Part shown: in pieces, positions 1-11,083 of the stretch
How the letters are laid out: each line of letters opens with the position of its first letter
Numbering within the stretch: the stretch's first letter is position 1
Origin: Bipolaris cookei
Taxonomy: Eukaryota > Ascomycota > Dothideomycetes > Pleosporales > Pleosporaceae
Reading direction: 5' to 3'
Assembly: GCA_002286855.1 (NCBI GenBank)
Contig: NRSV01000017.1
Location: 24,801 to 88,800, forward strand
Length of the DNA: 64,000 bases
Translations under genes and position numbers: made by a program
The notes under the pieces: model-generated
Told to the model about the DNA's origin: nothing
Database searches by the model: none
Seen by the model: only the letters and a program-made list of their open reading frames with translations

Positions 1-825
1 GGCTGTACGAGTGGCTGTATGCTGGTCGAAATGCTTCACCCACTCTACACCAAGCTCGTCTGTCGTCCAGCCATTATCTGAGACGGCGATAGTCCAGTTT
101 GGTGGGAGGTTGCGATACCAGTTGCTCTGGTGGACCTTACCAGATAGGATTACGAAAGGTGGAAGACACCAGCCTGAGGCGCAGATACACTCGATCGCTG
201 TCACCCACTCGCGATTGCCTGGCTGGACGACGACTGCTCTGCCGACTCTATCAGCGCTAGTGACTACTTTTGACGTTGCAGCGACGCCCATTGCGAATCC
301 AGTCTCGTCAAAGTTGTAGATATCCTGGTCAAGGACGCCGTACGTCTGGCGCGTCTCCTCTACTAGCTTAAACCACGCTGCGATTATAGCAGGATCCTCG
401 TAGGAGGCGCGCTGACTATGCAATCGTCTAGTCCATTTTGTTTGAAGCTCTGGCTGGCCTTGGATAAAGCGCGATACCCAGTTCTTGCCGACAGGTGGTG
501 GAGGTGGATCTTGGCCGCGCGCAGCGAGTAGAGCGTCTGCCATTCGTCGCACGTCAATAATATGGGGTGGAAAGCCTCGTCGATCTAGCTCTAGGATCCA
601 TTGAACAAGAGACTGCTCTTCAATAGCTGATAGCTTGCGATTGACAGAGGCTGTCTCTGATCGCGGCTGGGTACCACGGAGGCGTCGTCGGAGCGTCGTT
701 CGTGGAGCGTCGTATAGCATGGCAGCCTGACGCTGGCTTGTTACACGTTTCTCTTGAAGTGCACGAGATGCTAGAAGTACTCTAGCTTCACGAGAGGTCT
801 GTATAGAGCGTTGTTGTCGCGGCAT
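1..825 (-). CDS. pogo/Fot1-type DDE transposase, C-terminus outside window
   Basis: The reading frame starts at the ATG 823-825 and stays open for 275 codons to the window edge with no stop or frameshift. Residues 1-60 are basic and resemble the N-terminal helix-turn-helix of CENP-B/pogo transposases. Residues 65-130 resemble the second CENP-B-type DNA-binding domain. The DDE_1 catalytic domain follows: NFDETGF puts the first catalytic Asp at residue 173, and VSDNGW puts the second at about residue 250. The third acidic residue lies beyond the edge. The enzyme would cut and paste the element at TA sites. The intact frame suggests a young or recently active copy, but activity cannot be judged without the 3' end. 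Confidence 0.88.
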   Translation of the reverse strand, partial: MPRQQRSIQTSREARVLLASRALQEKRVTSQRQAAMLYDAPRTTLRRRLRGTQPRSETASVNRKLSAIEEQSLVQWILELDRRGFPPHIIDVRRMADALLAARGQDPPPPPVGKNWVSRFIQGQPELQTKWTRRLHSQRASYEDPAIIAAWFKLVEETRQTYGVLDQDIYNFDETGFAMGVAATSKVVTSADRVGRAVVVQPGNREWVTAIECICASGWCLPPFVILSGKVHQSNWYRNLPPNWTIAVSDNGWTTDELGVEWVKHFDQHTATRTA

Positions 826-861
826 TGTGGTGGTTGTGTGGAGAATCGTGTCAGGTTTGGT

Positions 862-895
862 GGGGTGGGCCACTTACTGGGGTGGGCCGCTTACT
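862..895. repeat. two tandem 17-bp repeats near the transposon end
   Basis: GGGGTGGGCCACTTACT (862-878) is followed directly by the same sequence with a single A-to-G change (879-895). Subterminal direct repeats are typical transposase-binding sites in pogo-like elements; that role is inferred here. Confidence 0.75.
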
Positions 896-905
896 GGTGG
901 AACAC

Positions 906-1502
906 GTTATTCGACCTTGTCTTTGTCAGCAAAGAAAGGGGAAAAGACTCTCCATCCCTACATCCCCTCTTCTCACTCCTCGCACAACCCAAGCCAAAAC
1001 CCCGCATAAGCATCAAGATTCACACTCAAATAGCCATTTGAAAAGTACTCGAGATATTGGACATTGTGCAAAAATAATCAAAATGGCAAAAACCATATCG
1101 ATGATTTCCGACACATCTATCCACACACTGATGCGCGCAAAGAAAGAAAAACCCCAATACTCCAATCATTCCCATAAACGACAAGTTCCCAAGGTATCAT
1201 CTTCAGCCAAATGCCGTGCAAGCTGGCAAACAAAAAAAGCGCAGAAGCAAAATAAGACACGGCAAGATGAGTAAGAATGGTGGTACAAGCGAAACCACAA
1301 TCGACCGAAAAAAACAGAGGAGAGACGGGAAACACAAGGGGATAACTATATTCCCTTCTGCCCTCGCTCAACTCGATAACCGACTACCAGAAAAAAGAAG
1401 AATCATCGTCATCTCCATCTGATGCCCAAGCATGGAGAAGAAAAGACGAAGAACACTCGCACGTGAAAAGAAGACGGGAATATAAGTGAAGAAAAGCGGG
1501 AA
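906..1502. other. intergenic: transposon flank and 3' flank of the SAS3-like gene
   Basis: A-rich sequence with short chance reading frames on both strands but no recognisable protein and no splice-connected exons. It probably holds the 3' untranslated region of the minus-strand acetyltransferase gene. I see nothing else in it. Confidence 0.5.
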
Positions 1503-4500
1503 TCACGCACCCCCCATAACAACATCATCGTCATCCTCCCCCTCAGCATCAATGTCCATCAGCCCCTCATCCTCATCATACTCACCATCCACATCCTCCT
1601 CTTCCTCCTCTTCCTCATGCCGTTCCATCTCCTCTTCTTCCTCTTCTCTATCTTCATCCTCGTCCTCTTCGTCTTCCTCATGAATCGGCACTTCGCGCCC
1701 TTTCCCCTTGAGATCGAAGCTCGCGCGGGACGAGCTGGCTGAGCTACGTGTACTGCGCCGGCCGCCGTTAGGTAGGAGGGGTTTTACGGCGCCGCCGCGG
1801 GAGGCGTCGTGCTCGACTTCGTCGCCGTTTGTGACGGTTTCGCCGAGGCGGCTGCGGGTGCGGCGCAGGGACGCGGTGCCGGGGGTGAGGGCGCCGCCGT
1901 TGGCTGAGGGCGACATTTGGGCTTTTGCGCCGCGGCTGGGTGAGAGTTGGATTTTCGAGACGGGCGCGGTGTGGATTGTCATGGGAGTGTTGCGGATGCG
2001 GTTTGGTGTGCTGGTTCGTCGGCGCGACCCGAATGGGCGGCCTGGACGTCGTTTTTGAGCGGGTTGGCCGGGGATTGGGGGGAAGATTTCGTAGCGAGTT
2101 GGTGGGATGGCGGGTTCCTCCATGTGTGAACCTGCTAGAGCGACTGTAGATCCGTTTGCGAGTGGTGTTCCGGGAGCAGGGGAGCCGCCGTTGGTCGAGT
2201 CCTCGGCAGCAAGCGCATGGGCAGGAGCAGGTAGGAAGGGTTCGGTATCTCCACCATTGTCATTTGTCTTTGCAACATCCACCTGTATGCCCTCTTCTGC
2301 TGCGGGCTTCTCTTCGCTTTCGTCACGCTGTTGGACTGTCTGCAGAGCTGGGCCATCCTCATACTGACCAAGTCGACCCATAACGTACGGAGTCCAGACA
2401 AGACATTCGGAATTAATCTTGGGATTGCCCGCGGCGTTGCACTTTTCAATGTAGGACTTGAAGTACTCCAGATCGAGCCGTAGTGCGTACTTTTTGGTGA
2501 CAGGATCGCGGACCAGAGCTCGCAAGCCCTCCAGCGCAGATATAATGTCGTCTGCAGTCATGCCCGTGCGGTCGGATATGGCTGATATGCTAATTGGTTG
2601 TTTCTGTTGCAGTAGCTCCTCACATAGCACAAGCCGCCAGTACTTGCGGTAACTTACAAGACCCATGTCACTCAGAGGCTTTTCAGGGCTACCAGTTTTG
2701 CGCTCGACACGGGTGAGTAGGTAAGAAAACTCAATCAGATACTGCCCGTAACCTTTGCGCTGGTGAATAGGCAGCACAAGGATACACGAGACGTTGTTGA
2801 GTGAACTTGGTCGTTTTTCTTTGGAAAAATAGCCGACAAAATGACAGCCAAACTGGTCGTTCTCCGTCATGACATAGAACAGAAATGGCTCAACGTCGTA
2901 GTATAACGTTTTGGAGCCGAGGAAGAGTTTGGCAAGCAGGCAGAGGTTTTGGCAATATACAGGGTTCTTTCTGCCGTCGACTTCGAAGAAAGAGTACTTG
3001 CCGTCGCGGTATATCTCATCACCAGGAGGGTGTTTTGCTGGGCATTTGAGCTAGGTTCGTTAGTAATGCTATGGTATTAACAGAGATACACGCACTTTGT
3101 GCCGCCACGCGACATAGTCGGAATTCATGTACTTGAGACAGAACTCGCAAATGTAAAGCACCCTGTTCTTGCTATACTCCTCCGGGTAGGGAGCAGCATG
3201 CCAAGTGTCGATCTCCCATCCGCCAAAATTAACACACTTGATCTTGCTTGCAGTAGCTACCTGCTTGTGCGATCGTATCGGCTCAGGTGGGTAAAGAGCA
3301 GCCTGCTTGGCTTTCCATTCTTCCTCAGCTTTGATCCGAGCGTCATCGAAGCGCTTCCGGTCGGCTTGTGTGGGATATGTCTTGGAAGTATCCGCATCCG
3401 CTTCGGAAAGAACTCCGCCGTATGGCTTGCTCTTAGACTCATCAGTCTCCTTGTCCATGAAACCTGCAAAAGGCGTGGGGTACTGAAGATGTATGACAGG
3501 GTAGTGTGGGGCTTCTGGTGATTCTCGCGCCGCCTGTGCAGCGCGGCGATTTCTCTCGCGGCGTTCTCGATCTCTCTCACGCCGCCTCTCTTGTCGCTCT
3601 TGCTCAATGGTAAGCGGAACCTTCTTCTTTGGCTTCGAAGTCACGATCTTTTGGACCTTTTCGTTATTCAAATGGAAAGCAATAATCAAGCTGAGACCCT
3701 GTGCTTCTTCGATCCACGCGAGCGGCCTCTTGTCGGTTCTCTTTGGTTGCCCGCGCCGAGCCCGTGCTGGTCGTAAACGGATGGTTTCCCGGTCTGATCC
3801 AGTATGCTCTGCATCGCCCCCACTTTCGTGACCATTACCCATGGCGCTACGAGCACTTCGCACGCTTCTCGATGGGGGTCGAGGTGAGGTTGCAGGTATT
3901 GATGGGGCCGCATCTGAATGAGTCGCCTCGGATGGTCTCCTCTTTTTCCTAGTTTGCCGTGACGGTATAGGCGTTGATGCCTCATCTCCGTGCGAAGTTT
4001 TGCGCTTCCGCAGCGAACGGAGGCCGTCTGGTTGCTCATCTGGAAGGATCAAGTCTTTGAAGATGGAATGGCTTGTTGGGTCAACACCACGCAGTGAAGG
4101 GAGTAACTCCTTGGTAAGCTTGTTGGAAGAATGCCTACGACGAGCTGCAGGCTGTTGGGGCTGGGCTTCCTCCTCTTCCTCTGTTGGAAAATTGTCGAGG
4201 CAGTGATCGCATCGCCAACGCTTTGCATCTAGCACCTGTTAGTGGAGCCAGATTGGGCGCAACAAGAGAGCATACCGTCATCGGGACTAAGCGTGTTAGC
4301 GCCATGAGCGCATTGCCGATGTGCTGCAGGGACAACATGTTAGCTACCGAAGCCAAGGCCAAACATTCGCAGTGGACTACTCACCATTGTCTCCACACAC
4401 GGCGCAGGAGAGGTACTCTTCAAAGTCTGGGCTGGGGTCGTTGTCCTCATCTTGTTTGCAGTATCTGGTGCGAGTCAGTCTACACTATCGGACTTTGGAA

Positions 4501-4966
4501 TTGCCCAGAGCAATACTGACATGCACACATTGGGGTTGGACGACTTAAGGAGCTCGTCTTCGTCGCCGTCTTCGCTCCCCTGCCACTGGTTTTCTTCTTC
4601 GGAGTCGGCGTTTGTTGAGTCGTCGCTGTCACTGGACTTGGCATCCGAGGATTCTTTTGCAGCATCTTCAGCATCATAGTCGTCTTCCTCGTCCGAAACG
4701 GACGCCCGACGCGCTATCTTGACATCACCCACCGGCTCAGCATCGTCTTCGTAGTCGTCGACCTCTTCGCCTTCGGCATCCACATCTGAGCCTTCAGCGT
4801 CGGTTGTATGGCCGTGGGTGTCGGGAGCAGGCTGCGCGCCAGGAGGCTGCGCGTATTCGACATCGTCCATCTCATATTCGCCATCAGCATCCAGATCGTC
4901 CAGATCGGTGTTGCTCGCGGTCTGACCCATGAGCTCTGCCATGGCCAGATTGACGGCAGAGGCCAC
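1503..4966 (-). CDS. SAS3: MYST-family histone acetyltransferase, Sas3-like, with PHD finger
   Basis: Model: 4966-4521, 4464-4385, 4323-4276, 4228-3096, 3050-1503, giving 1084 aa. Residues 1-145 are Asp/Glu/Ser-rich. Exons 1-4 assemble a C4HC3 PHD finger (CIYC, CAVC, HRQC, CDHC) at about 149-200, which supports the splice choices. The MYST domain spans roughly 540-850: a C2HC zinc finger (ICEFC), the acetyl-CoA loop QRKGYG, the catalytic Cys in NNVSC (about 658) and Glu in SPEKPL (about 692). A basic, serine-rich tail ends in a long Glu/Asp tract. In yeast, Sas3 is the catalytic subunit of NuA3 and acetylates histone H3 (K14/K23) in the nucleus; here this is by homology. Sas3 rather than Esa1 or Sas2 is chosen because a PHD finger is present, the chromodomain is absent and the protein is long. 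It shares a 596-bp divergent promoter with NDUFA1. Confidence 0.9.
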
Positions 4967-5562
4967 CTTTGGGGCTAGAAATGCCAGTGTCGCAGTCCGA
5001 GGGTCGTGTGAACCTTAACACATGGGATGGGTAGGTGGTGGCAGCCCCGGAGGCTAGTGGGAGCGGCGGTTGATGAACGCGTCGTGTCTGTACTGCAGCG
5101 CGTTTTTACGGGCCAGGGAGACGCCCAACCGTGTTTCTTTGGACAGAAGCAGACGTGGCAGGAATCCCACTGGCAGCCAGTGATTGCAGTGAGATGTGGC
5201 GGGCTCGTGGTCGCGTTGTTGGGTGCTGTGGGGAAGGCGGAGGAGGGCAGTGGCAGCGGGCGCAATTGTTCCGCCGAAAGGCGAGGTCAAAGTATCGGGA
5301 TCCGTGGTTCGTATGAAAGTGGAATTCGGCGCGACACTGGCAATAATTGTAGCTCGTCTGGAAACGGTGTGGGCGGAGTGTTCTGGTCGTCTGAAGTGGC
5401 TCTCTCTCTGCCCGTAGGTCGGGGAGGCCAAGACACGCACGGCCGCATCCTCAGTTGACGACGCCGGCACCTCTGCCCTAGCTTCGCAGTCGACGACGAC
5501 GACATTGACAACCACCACCACCCCCACAGCACCACTGCGACTGCATATACACAACTACAACC
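4967..5562. promoter_or_regulatory. divergent promoter region, SAS3-like and NDUFA1
   Basis: This region lies between two start codons pointing away from each other. It contains a CA/CG-rich stretch (5490-5560) just before the NDUFA1 ATG that is typical of fungal 5' leaders. No TATA box was identified with confidence. Confidence 0.5.
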
Positions 5563-6043
5563 ATGGGTGTCCCATTCGAGGCTCTGCTGCCCTATGCTAT
5601 CATGACTGGCGTGAGTCAATGGCGGCGGGCCGCGGCGGGCGGGGGAGATCACTAACCGGGCTGCAGTTCTTCGCCTTTAGCGCAGTGTCTGTCGGAAAGC
5701 TCAAGGAGATTCAGAACGGAGGAAAGCGGACGCGACGGGGTATCGATGCATGGGACAGGGTGAGTCGTGGACTGGGAGCGCTGAAGACGCATCGAGCAGC
5801 TGCTAATATGGCTACAGCAAAGTACCACTCCACTCCACCATGACCTCATGCTATGCATGTACTCACAAGACACCAGTGATGGAACGCGACCGCCGACTGA
5901 CGGGCTTCATGCGTGGCCAGACCGACCAGCCCGTCGCCCCCGCCGGCTTCGAACTCAACAACCCGTGGAGGGTACGTACCGAGACAGACGACACGGTCAG
6001 GTTGATGCTAACGACGCCCCAGTGCGAGCAACGATTCTTCTAA
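5563..6043 (+). CDS. NDUFA1: NADH:ubiquinone oxidoreductase MWFE-type subunit (complex I)
   Basis: Five exons give 86 aa: 5563-5610, 5667-5759, 5818-5821, 5877-5971, 6023-6043. The protein opens MGVPFEALLPYAIM, a single membrane helix, then the family signature NGGKRTRRGIDAWDRQ followed by MMERDRRLTGFMRGQTD and APAGFELNNPWR. This matches the small accessory subunit MWFE of mitochondrial complex I in the inner membrane. The third exon is only 4 nt (CAAA). It is required to obtain the conserved WDRQMMERDRR junction and to keep the frame, and it is flanked by an AG acceptor and a GT donor. The gene converges with the N-acetyltransferase gene with 82 bp between stop codons. Subunit identity rests on recalled family sequence. 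Confidence 0.85.
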
Positions 6044-6125
6044 GCCCATGTACTTCTCTAGCACACCTACGACGCAGTATGTCGAGCGACACGGGCCCAG
6101 TAGATGTTAAGCAATCAATTCTTTT

Positions 6126-7046
6126 CTACTTAATCTCGGACGGCAGGCCAGCAATGCCGTCGCGCTCTGCCTGGGTGAGCTTGATGCCAAAGTACTTGTC
6201 CAACCCCTCCACTCTCTCTGCTTCGCTCTTGAACTCGATTTCTTTGGTCTTATCTCCACGTATGTTCCATTTCAGCGAAGCGGCTACCATGCTCATCTTG
6301 CCTATCAACTCGCCGTCTTCAAGAATTTTCTTGTCTGCTACAATTATGCTTGTGAAAAAGATTTGTCGGCTGGTGCTGGTGAAGTAGTTCATGGCGGCAT
6401 AGTCCTGCAGCTGGAACTCGAGCTCGGAATACGAGTACTTCATTTCCCAGTTGCTGTCATCGCTCCTCCGGTACTCGTAGACCCAGAGACGCTGGTTGGG
6501 ATCCACGTTACCAGGGATGTTGCGCCATTGGAGGCGAGCCGATGCAGGCTGAATGTGCTTCTGCACCGTGCCTGTGAGATTCAGAGGCATGGGCGCAATC
6601 GGACCGTCGCCGCCAAAGCCGACATCAACATGGTACTTGATATTGCCAATTGTGACAAAGTTGATGTGGTGCAACCATCCACCCGAGCTGGTGCCGGCGA
6701 AGACTCGACCGGCGCCCGAGTAGAGGGTGAATCCGAGCGAGGTCAGCAGGGTGCCGAAAAGGCAGTTGTTTTCCACGCAGTAGCCACCGCGGCCATTATT
6801 GTCGCCGATGATCTTGTTGAAGAGCTGCTGGGGGTGCACAGACACGGAGTGGTGGGTTGAGTAGTGCAGCGAGAAGTTCTCAAAGGGAATCTCTGCAAGA
6901 TGCAGCTTCTGAAGCAGCGTCAGGTAATCCAAGACATCGGCGTCAGGCAGGCTGGCCACGTGATATCGGCGCTGTTCCTGCGGTAGCTTGAGCCGATCGA
7001 AATACCGGGCTATCTGAAGCTGCGAGTAAGTCGGTCGTGCGCCCAT
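6126..7046 (-). CDS. arylamine N-acetyltransferase (NAT family)
   Basis: A single exon of 306 aa beginning MGARPTYSQL. It carries the NAT catalytic triad: Cys90 in RGGYCVENN, His about 127 in GGWLHHINFV, and Asp about 141 in YHVDVGFGG. The N-terminal PFENFSLHY motif is also diagnostic. These cytosolic enzymes transfer acetyl or malonyl groups from CoA to aromatic amines. In fungi some detoxify plant-derived or self-made arylamines such as benzoxazolinone breakdown products; the substrate here is unknown. Length is close to the usual fungal 300-330 aa. The gene converges with NDUFA1 and diverges from the Uds1-domain gene. Confidence 0.93.
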   Translation of the reverse strand: MGARPTYSQLQIARYFDRLKLPQEQRRYHVASLPDADVLDYLTLLQKLHLAEIPFENFSLHYSTHHSVSVHPQQLFNKIIGDNNGRGGYCVENNCLFGTLLTSLGFTLYSGAGRVFAGTSSGGWLHHINFVTIGNIKYHVDVGFGGDGPIAPMPLNLTGTVQKHIQPASARLQWRNIPGNVDPNQRLWVYEYRRSDDSNWEMKYSYSELEFQLQDYAAMNYFTSTSRQIFFTSIIVADKKILEDGELIGKMSMVAASLKWNIRGDKTKEIEFKSEAERVEGLDKYFGIKLTQAERDGIAGLPSEIK

Positions 7047-7557
7047 GATGGTCAGCTTTGGCGTGAAGAGAATGACGCGTCGTCGGAGTCGCAGCCGTAG
7101 CGCTGAGGACGGCTAGCAGTAAGCGCACAAGAACAGCATTCGGGCAGAGGAGCAGGCGGCGCCCATTGTGGAGTCAAAAGTAAATGGGCCAGCCAGCGAA
7201 TGCGAGGCCAGGGCCGGGGCGGGATGGGCGGTGGTGGGGATGTGGATGGCTGTGTGCCTGCCAAGCGCATGAAGCAGCGAATCTCCCGCCCCTTGACAGG
7301 CGGCATTGCAACGCATTGAGGCCAACCTCGATGCTGCTCTAATACATATGGAGTAGAGTCGTAGCGCCCGCCCTCTCCTCAACACACGCTGCCACCCTCG
7401 ACCGCCATGCCTCGCGCCCCGTGAGGCCCCAACTCTCTCGCTGGCTGCTACGCGCATCCTATTCCTCTGCGCCCCCGTCGCCCTCTCCTTCCGCGCCCTC
7501 TCCGCTCCCCACTGCCTCGACTCGCCCACTCGCCGCTCGCTGCGACTGCGAGCCACC
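7047..7557. promoter_or_regulatory. divergent promoter region, NAT and Uds1-domain gene
   Basis: Intergenic DNA between divergent start codons. The half next to the plus-strand gene (about 7370-7550) is a C/T-rich leader of the kind common before fungal start codons. No further sites were recognised. Confidence 0.45.
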
Positions 7558-10500
7558 ATGAGCAACAATGGCCTGCGTACCCAGTTCCCCTATGCGGGCG
7601 ACGCCCTCAGCCCCCGTCCCCAGTACGGTTTTCCCTCGCCCACGTCAAACTACCCGTCTGGTGTTGAGGCTCCCTCACCTAGCTTCTTTCCTATGGCCTA
7701 CCAAATCTCGCCGCGCTTCGGCACCAGCGCCTTCATTCCCCCTCCAGACGTCTTTGTAGACGGCCGCCGGGAAACAGTTCGCGAAAACGGCATGTACACA
7801 CCGCGCAACTCGGGAAAGCGCGGCCTCGATGCTCTCAACACCGACCCTGTCGCCATGCACCTGCTGGTCGAGACGGCTATAGGAGACAGCCAGCAGTTTG
7901 ACATTCTCACAGTCGAGGAGGTCGACGCGCTCAAGCAAGAGCAGAAGGTTCTCGACACCCGCCTGACCACGGTCCGTCGCAAACTCGAGTCCGAGACCAA
8001 GATCCGCGATGCCACCCGTTCGCTCGGCCGCCTCGCTGGCACTAAGGGAAACGGCCACAAGAGAGGTCTGGCCAGCAAGGGCAGCAATTCAGTCCCTGAT
8101 TATGATGTCAACGAGCAGGAGGGTTTAGAATCGAGCAACCGAAAGGTCGAGGAATTTATCCGCGAGTGTCTAGAGATTGAGTCTCGCATGCGCATGATTG
8201 ACATGCAATTACTCATGCACACGGCCGCCGTGCTCCAACTCACGCACAAGGGACCCAAGCAGCGCGAAGAAAACGACCAGTCGTCTGAGGATCGCTTCCG
8301 AAGACCAGACAGCCCCGCCAGCCTCGACACGTACGATGATACTCGGTTGAACGGCATGGGCACAGGTGCTTTTGACGAACGAAGCCTCTACCGAACCCCG
8401 GAGAACCTCGACAACCTCATGGCCGTACTGCAGAACGGAACGCACCACCAACCCGAGCGGTCGAGTCAAGCATTTGGCGCATTGGCCACGCGGCTTCAAG
8501 AAATGAATGAGCGACTACGCAATCTCATCATCGAGGCCAACCCCGAACGGGATGAGGATTACTCTTTGCCACCACTTGCACTTGAAGGAACATTGGATGC
8601 TTCAACCATTGACCGCCAGCTCGACTTTCTCGACCAGGGTATCCGTAACATCAGCGTAGAACAAGCCAATATCCGCACAAACGCCAGACAGACGCTGAGC
8701 GAGGTCGAAGGCCGTCTGGAGGGTATCAACAACCAACTATATTCGGTCCTTTCCCGCTCCGAGACTGAACAAAATGAAAAGATATTCCCGCCACCAGCAA
8801 TCAACGGTAATGGCTCCACAGAGCAGCTCAACTACATGGAAGATACCTTCTACAACCTCGAACAGATCCAGTTTGCCATGGCTGAGCGCATCAAGGAACT
8901 TGGCTCTAGTGCTTCCATGGGCGAGGACTCCAAAAAGGCTGAAAAGTATGAGAGCACAATCAAGGGCCTATGGGACATGATCCGATCAGGCGAGGAACAA
9001 GCGCTCGAACGCAAGCGTGAGCGACGCCGACTGCTGGCCGAGGACCCAGATGCCGACGAGCAACTCTCTCCCGACGAAGACTTCAACAGCAATGAACAGT
9101 ACTCGCTTCTCGCCTTCTCCTCAAAGATTCAGTTCCTCTTCAAGCGCGCTACCAGTCTCAAGGAGAAGCAATCGGTTCTTCTGCGCCAGATCAAGCAGCA
9201 ACGTGAGCTCAACAACAAGTCTGATGCGCAAAAGGAGGCAGACTTTGAGCGTCTCAACACTCAAATTCTCAGTGCAAGGTCCGAAAAGAAGTCAATGGAA
9301 GAAGAACTCGAGCGGGCCATGAGCCAATTGCAGCAGTTTGATGCGCAAAAAGGTAATGTCGATACAGAGGTTCTGCGCGAGACACAAGAACGTAATGCGG
9401 GACTTGAGGCTCAGCTGATCAACGTACAAGAGCGTGTGATTGCATTTGAATCGGAACTGAAGGAGGCCAAGCAGCGTGTCGTCGCCTACGAGAACCAGCT
9501 CAAGGACGTCCAGGAACAGGCTGTAAACTACCAGAGCAAGCTTCAAGACGCCGAGAAGCGCGCTGCTTCGTACGAAGAAGAGCTCAAAGACCACCAACAA
9601 CGCAACAGTGCCTACAATGTTTCGTCACGAGAGGCGGAGGAACGCACTGCTGGCTATGAGGCTCAAGTACGGGATGCCCAGGAGCGTGCTCTTATGCTTG
9701 AGAAGGAGCTAAGAGAAGCCCGCGGCGAAGGGGAAACTCTCAAAACTCAACTTGGCGAGTTGACGCAAAGGACCGACAAAGCCACAGCTGCTCTGCAAGC
9801 AGTGACTGCGGAAAAGGAAGCATTCGAAGCCCGCTCCCTCGACGCAACCAACATGCTCAACGCAAAAGAAGAAGAATTCCGCAAACTCGAAGGCGAAATT
9901 GTCCGCCTAACCACTGAACTCACCTTCGCTAAAGCTGAACTCGACGGCGCCTACGGCACCCGCGCCCAGCGCGCCGCCGATTCTGCTGCCAACCCAGCCA
10001 TCAAAAAAGAACTCGACGAGCTCGCCGACCAAAACCAGGCCCTCCGCGGCGAACTCGAGGCCCTCCGCAAAGTCCAGGACGTAGCCTCCCAATCCGAAGC
10101 CGAAGCCCGCCAATCAGAGCGCAACCTCAAAGCCGAACTCTCTGCCATGGCAGCGGAATACGAAGCTCTCACTCGTGACGCTATTGCCAATGAAAAAGAT
10201 CGCGATGCGCTAGAGTCTCAGATTGACAAGTTGAGGGATGATAAGGAGGCGCTTGAGCGGGAGCTCAGCGATGAGAAGGTGAAATGGTTGGGAATTAGGA
10301 GTCCGGGGACTCCGATGGGGACTGGGTCCGGTGCTATGCAGCTCGATATGGGGGCTACGAGTATTAGGATGCTGAGAGAGGATTTTAGGAAGATGATGAG
10401 GGATCGCACTGCCGAGGGGTTGAAGGCTTTGAGGGTATGTTGTTGTTTTTTCTTCCTCTTTTTTTTCCCCAACTGCTTTGGGGTGTTTGATGCAGTGTGG

Positions 10501-10626
10501 CTAACGTAGCTTAAATAGGCTGAACAGGAAGAACGGAGAAAGCTAGAGGCGGTTGTGAGACAGTTGCGCAAGGAGTCGTTGCCGCAGCGGTCAAATCTTT
10601 CCAGGACGATGACGACACCGCATTAG
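7558..10626 (+). CDS. Uds1-domain (up-regulated during septation) coiled-coil protein
   Basis: Two exons, 7558-10434 and 10519-10626, give 994 aa. The 84-nt intron (GTATGT...TAG) replaces a read-through tail encoded by intron sequence. Residues 1-90 are Pro/Ser/Tyr-rich. The segment starting GKRGLDALNTDPVAMHLLVE resembles the Uds1 domain of fungal proteins named up-regulated during septation. Almost all of the rest (about 110-940) is predicted coiled coil with strong heptad pattern, including imperfect repeats of an EL-x-AQERV-x-YE type near residues 610-730. It is likely a cytoskeletal or cell-cortex scaffold acting at septa; that role is inferred from the family name only. It converges with the nucleotidase gene. 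Confidence 0.8.
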
Positions 10627-11083
10627 ACTTGTAATTCCCTTGTGCACGTAGTCTTTCTTTTGGCCGAGGGTGCGAAGATATGACGTTTTGTTAAGATAGA
10701 AAGATGCTGATTACGTTGTCGTTTCCATTTTATGGGCAGAAGCAATGTTTTTCCTTTTTCTCTCCACGCATCAATTGGAAAAGATATATCATGTAATCTG
10801 TTTGTATACCCTTACTTGCTCTTCTTTTCCTCCTTTCCCGAGAGGAATTTTAGGTAAAACCTTTTCTTTTCGGTTGCTTTTTCTGCGCATTTGCATGTTC
10901 GTCGTGGTAAGTAAGGTAGATCTGAGTACGTAGTCTAGATTTTTATTGGCGTTGAGGGAATTCGTTCTACAATGGGGTGGGGGCATGTACGCAGGTGTAG
11001 AATACTTGAAAATGTTTAATGTCATGTTCATCTTCATGCCTCTTCTATATTTTCTCTGTCTGCGGGATGACTACGTTCAGACT
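10627..11083. other. convergent 3' intergenic region
   Basis: T-rich sequence between the stop codons of the Uds1-domain gene and the minus-strand phosphoesterase gene. It presumably holds both 3' untranslated regions. No RNA gene or repeat seen. Confidence 0.5.

Larger units (their letters stand above)
1..905 (-). mobile_element. 5' part of a pogo/Fot1-like DNA transposon (Tc1/mariner superfamily)
   Basis: A transposase reading frame runs off the left window edge. Upstream of its ATG lie about 80 bp holding two tandem 17-bp GC-rich repeats (862-895) before ordinary gene-flanking sequence begins. Terminal inverted repeats in this superfamily abut a TA target, and a TA occurs in the stretch around 901-910, so I place the outer end there. 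The other end is outside the window, so the inverted repeat and target duplication cannot be confirmed. The boundary is an inference; the transposase is certain. Confidence 0.7.

Noticed and set aside
825..1274. 149-codon plus-strand open frame
   Set aside because: It begins opposite the transposase start, is low complexity and resembles no protein; a chance frame in transposon flank and 3' untranslated sequence.
5505..5843. 112-codon frame over the NDUFA1 gene
   Set aside because: It is in a different frame from the conserved subunit and reads through its introns; a shadow of the real gene.
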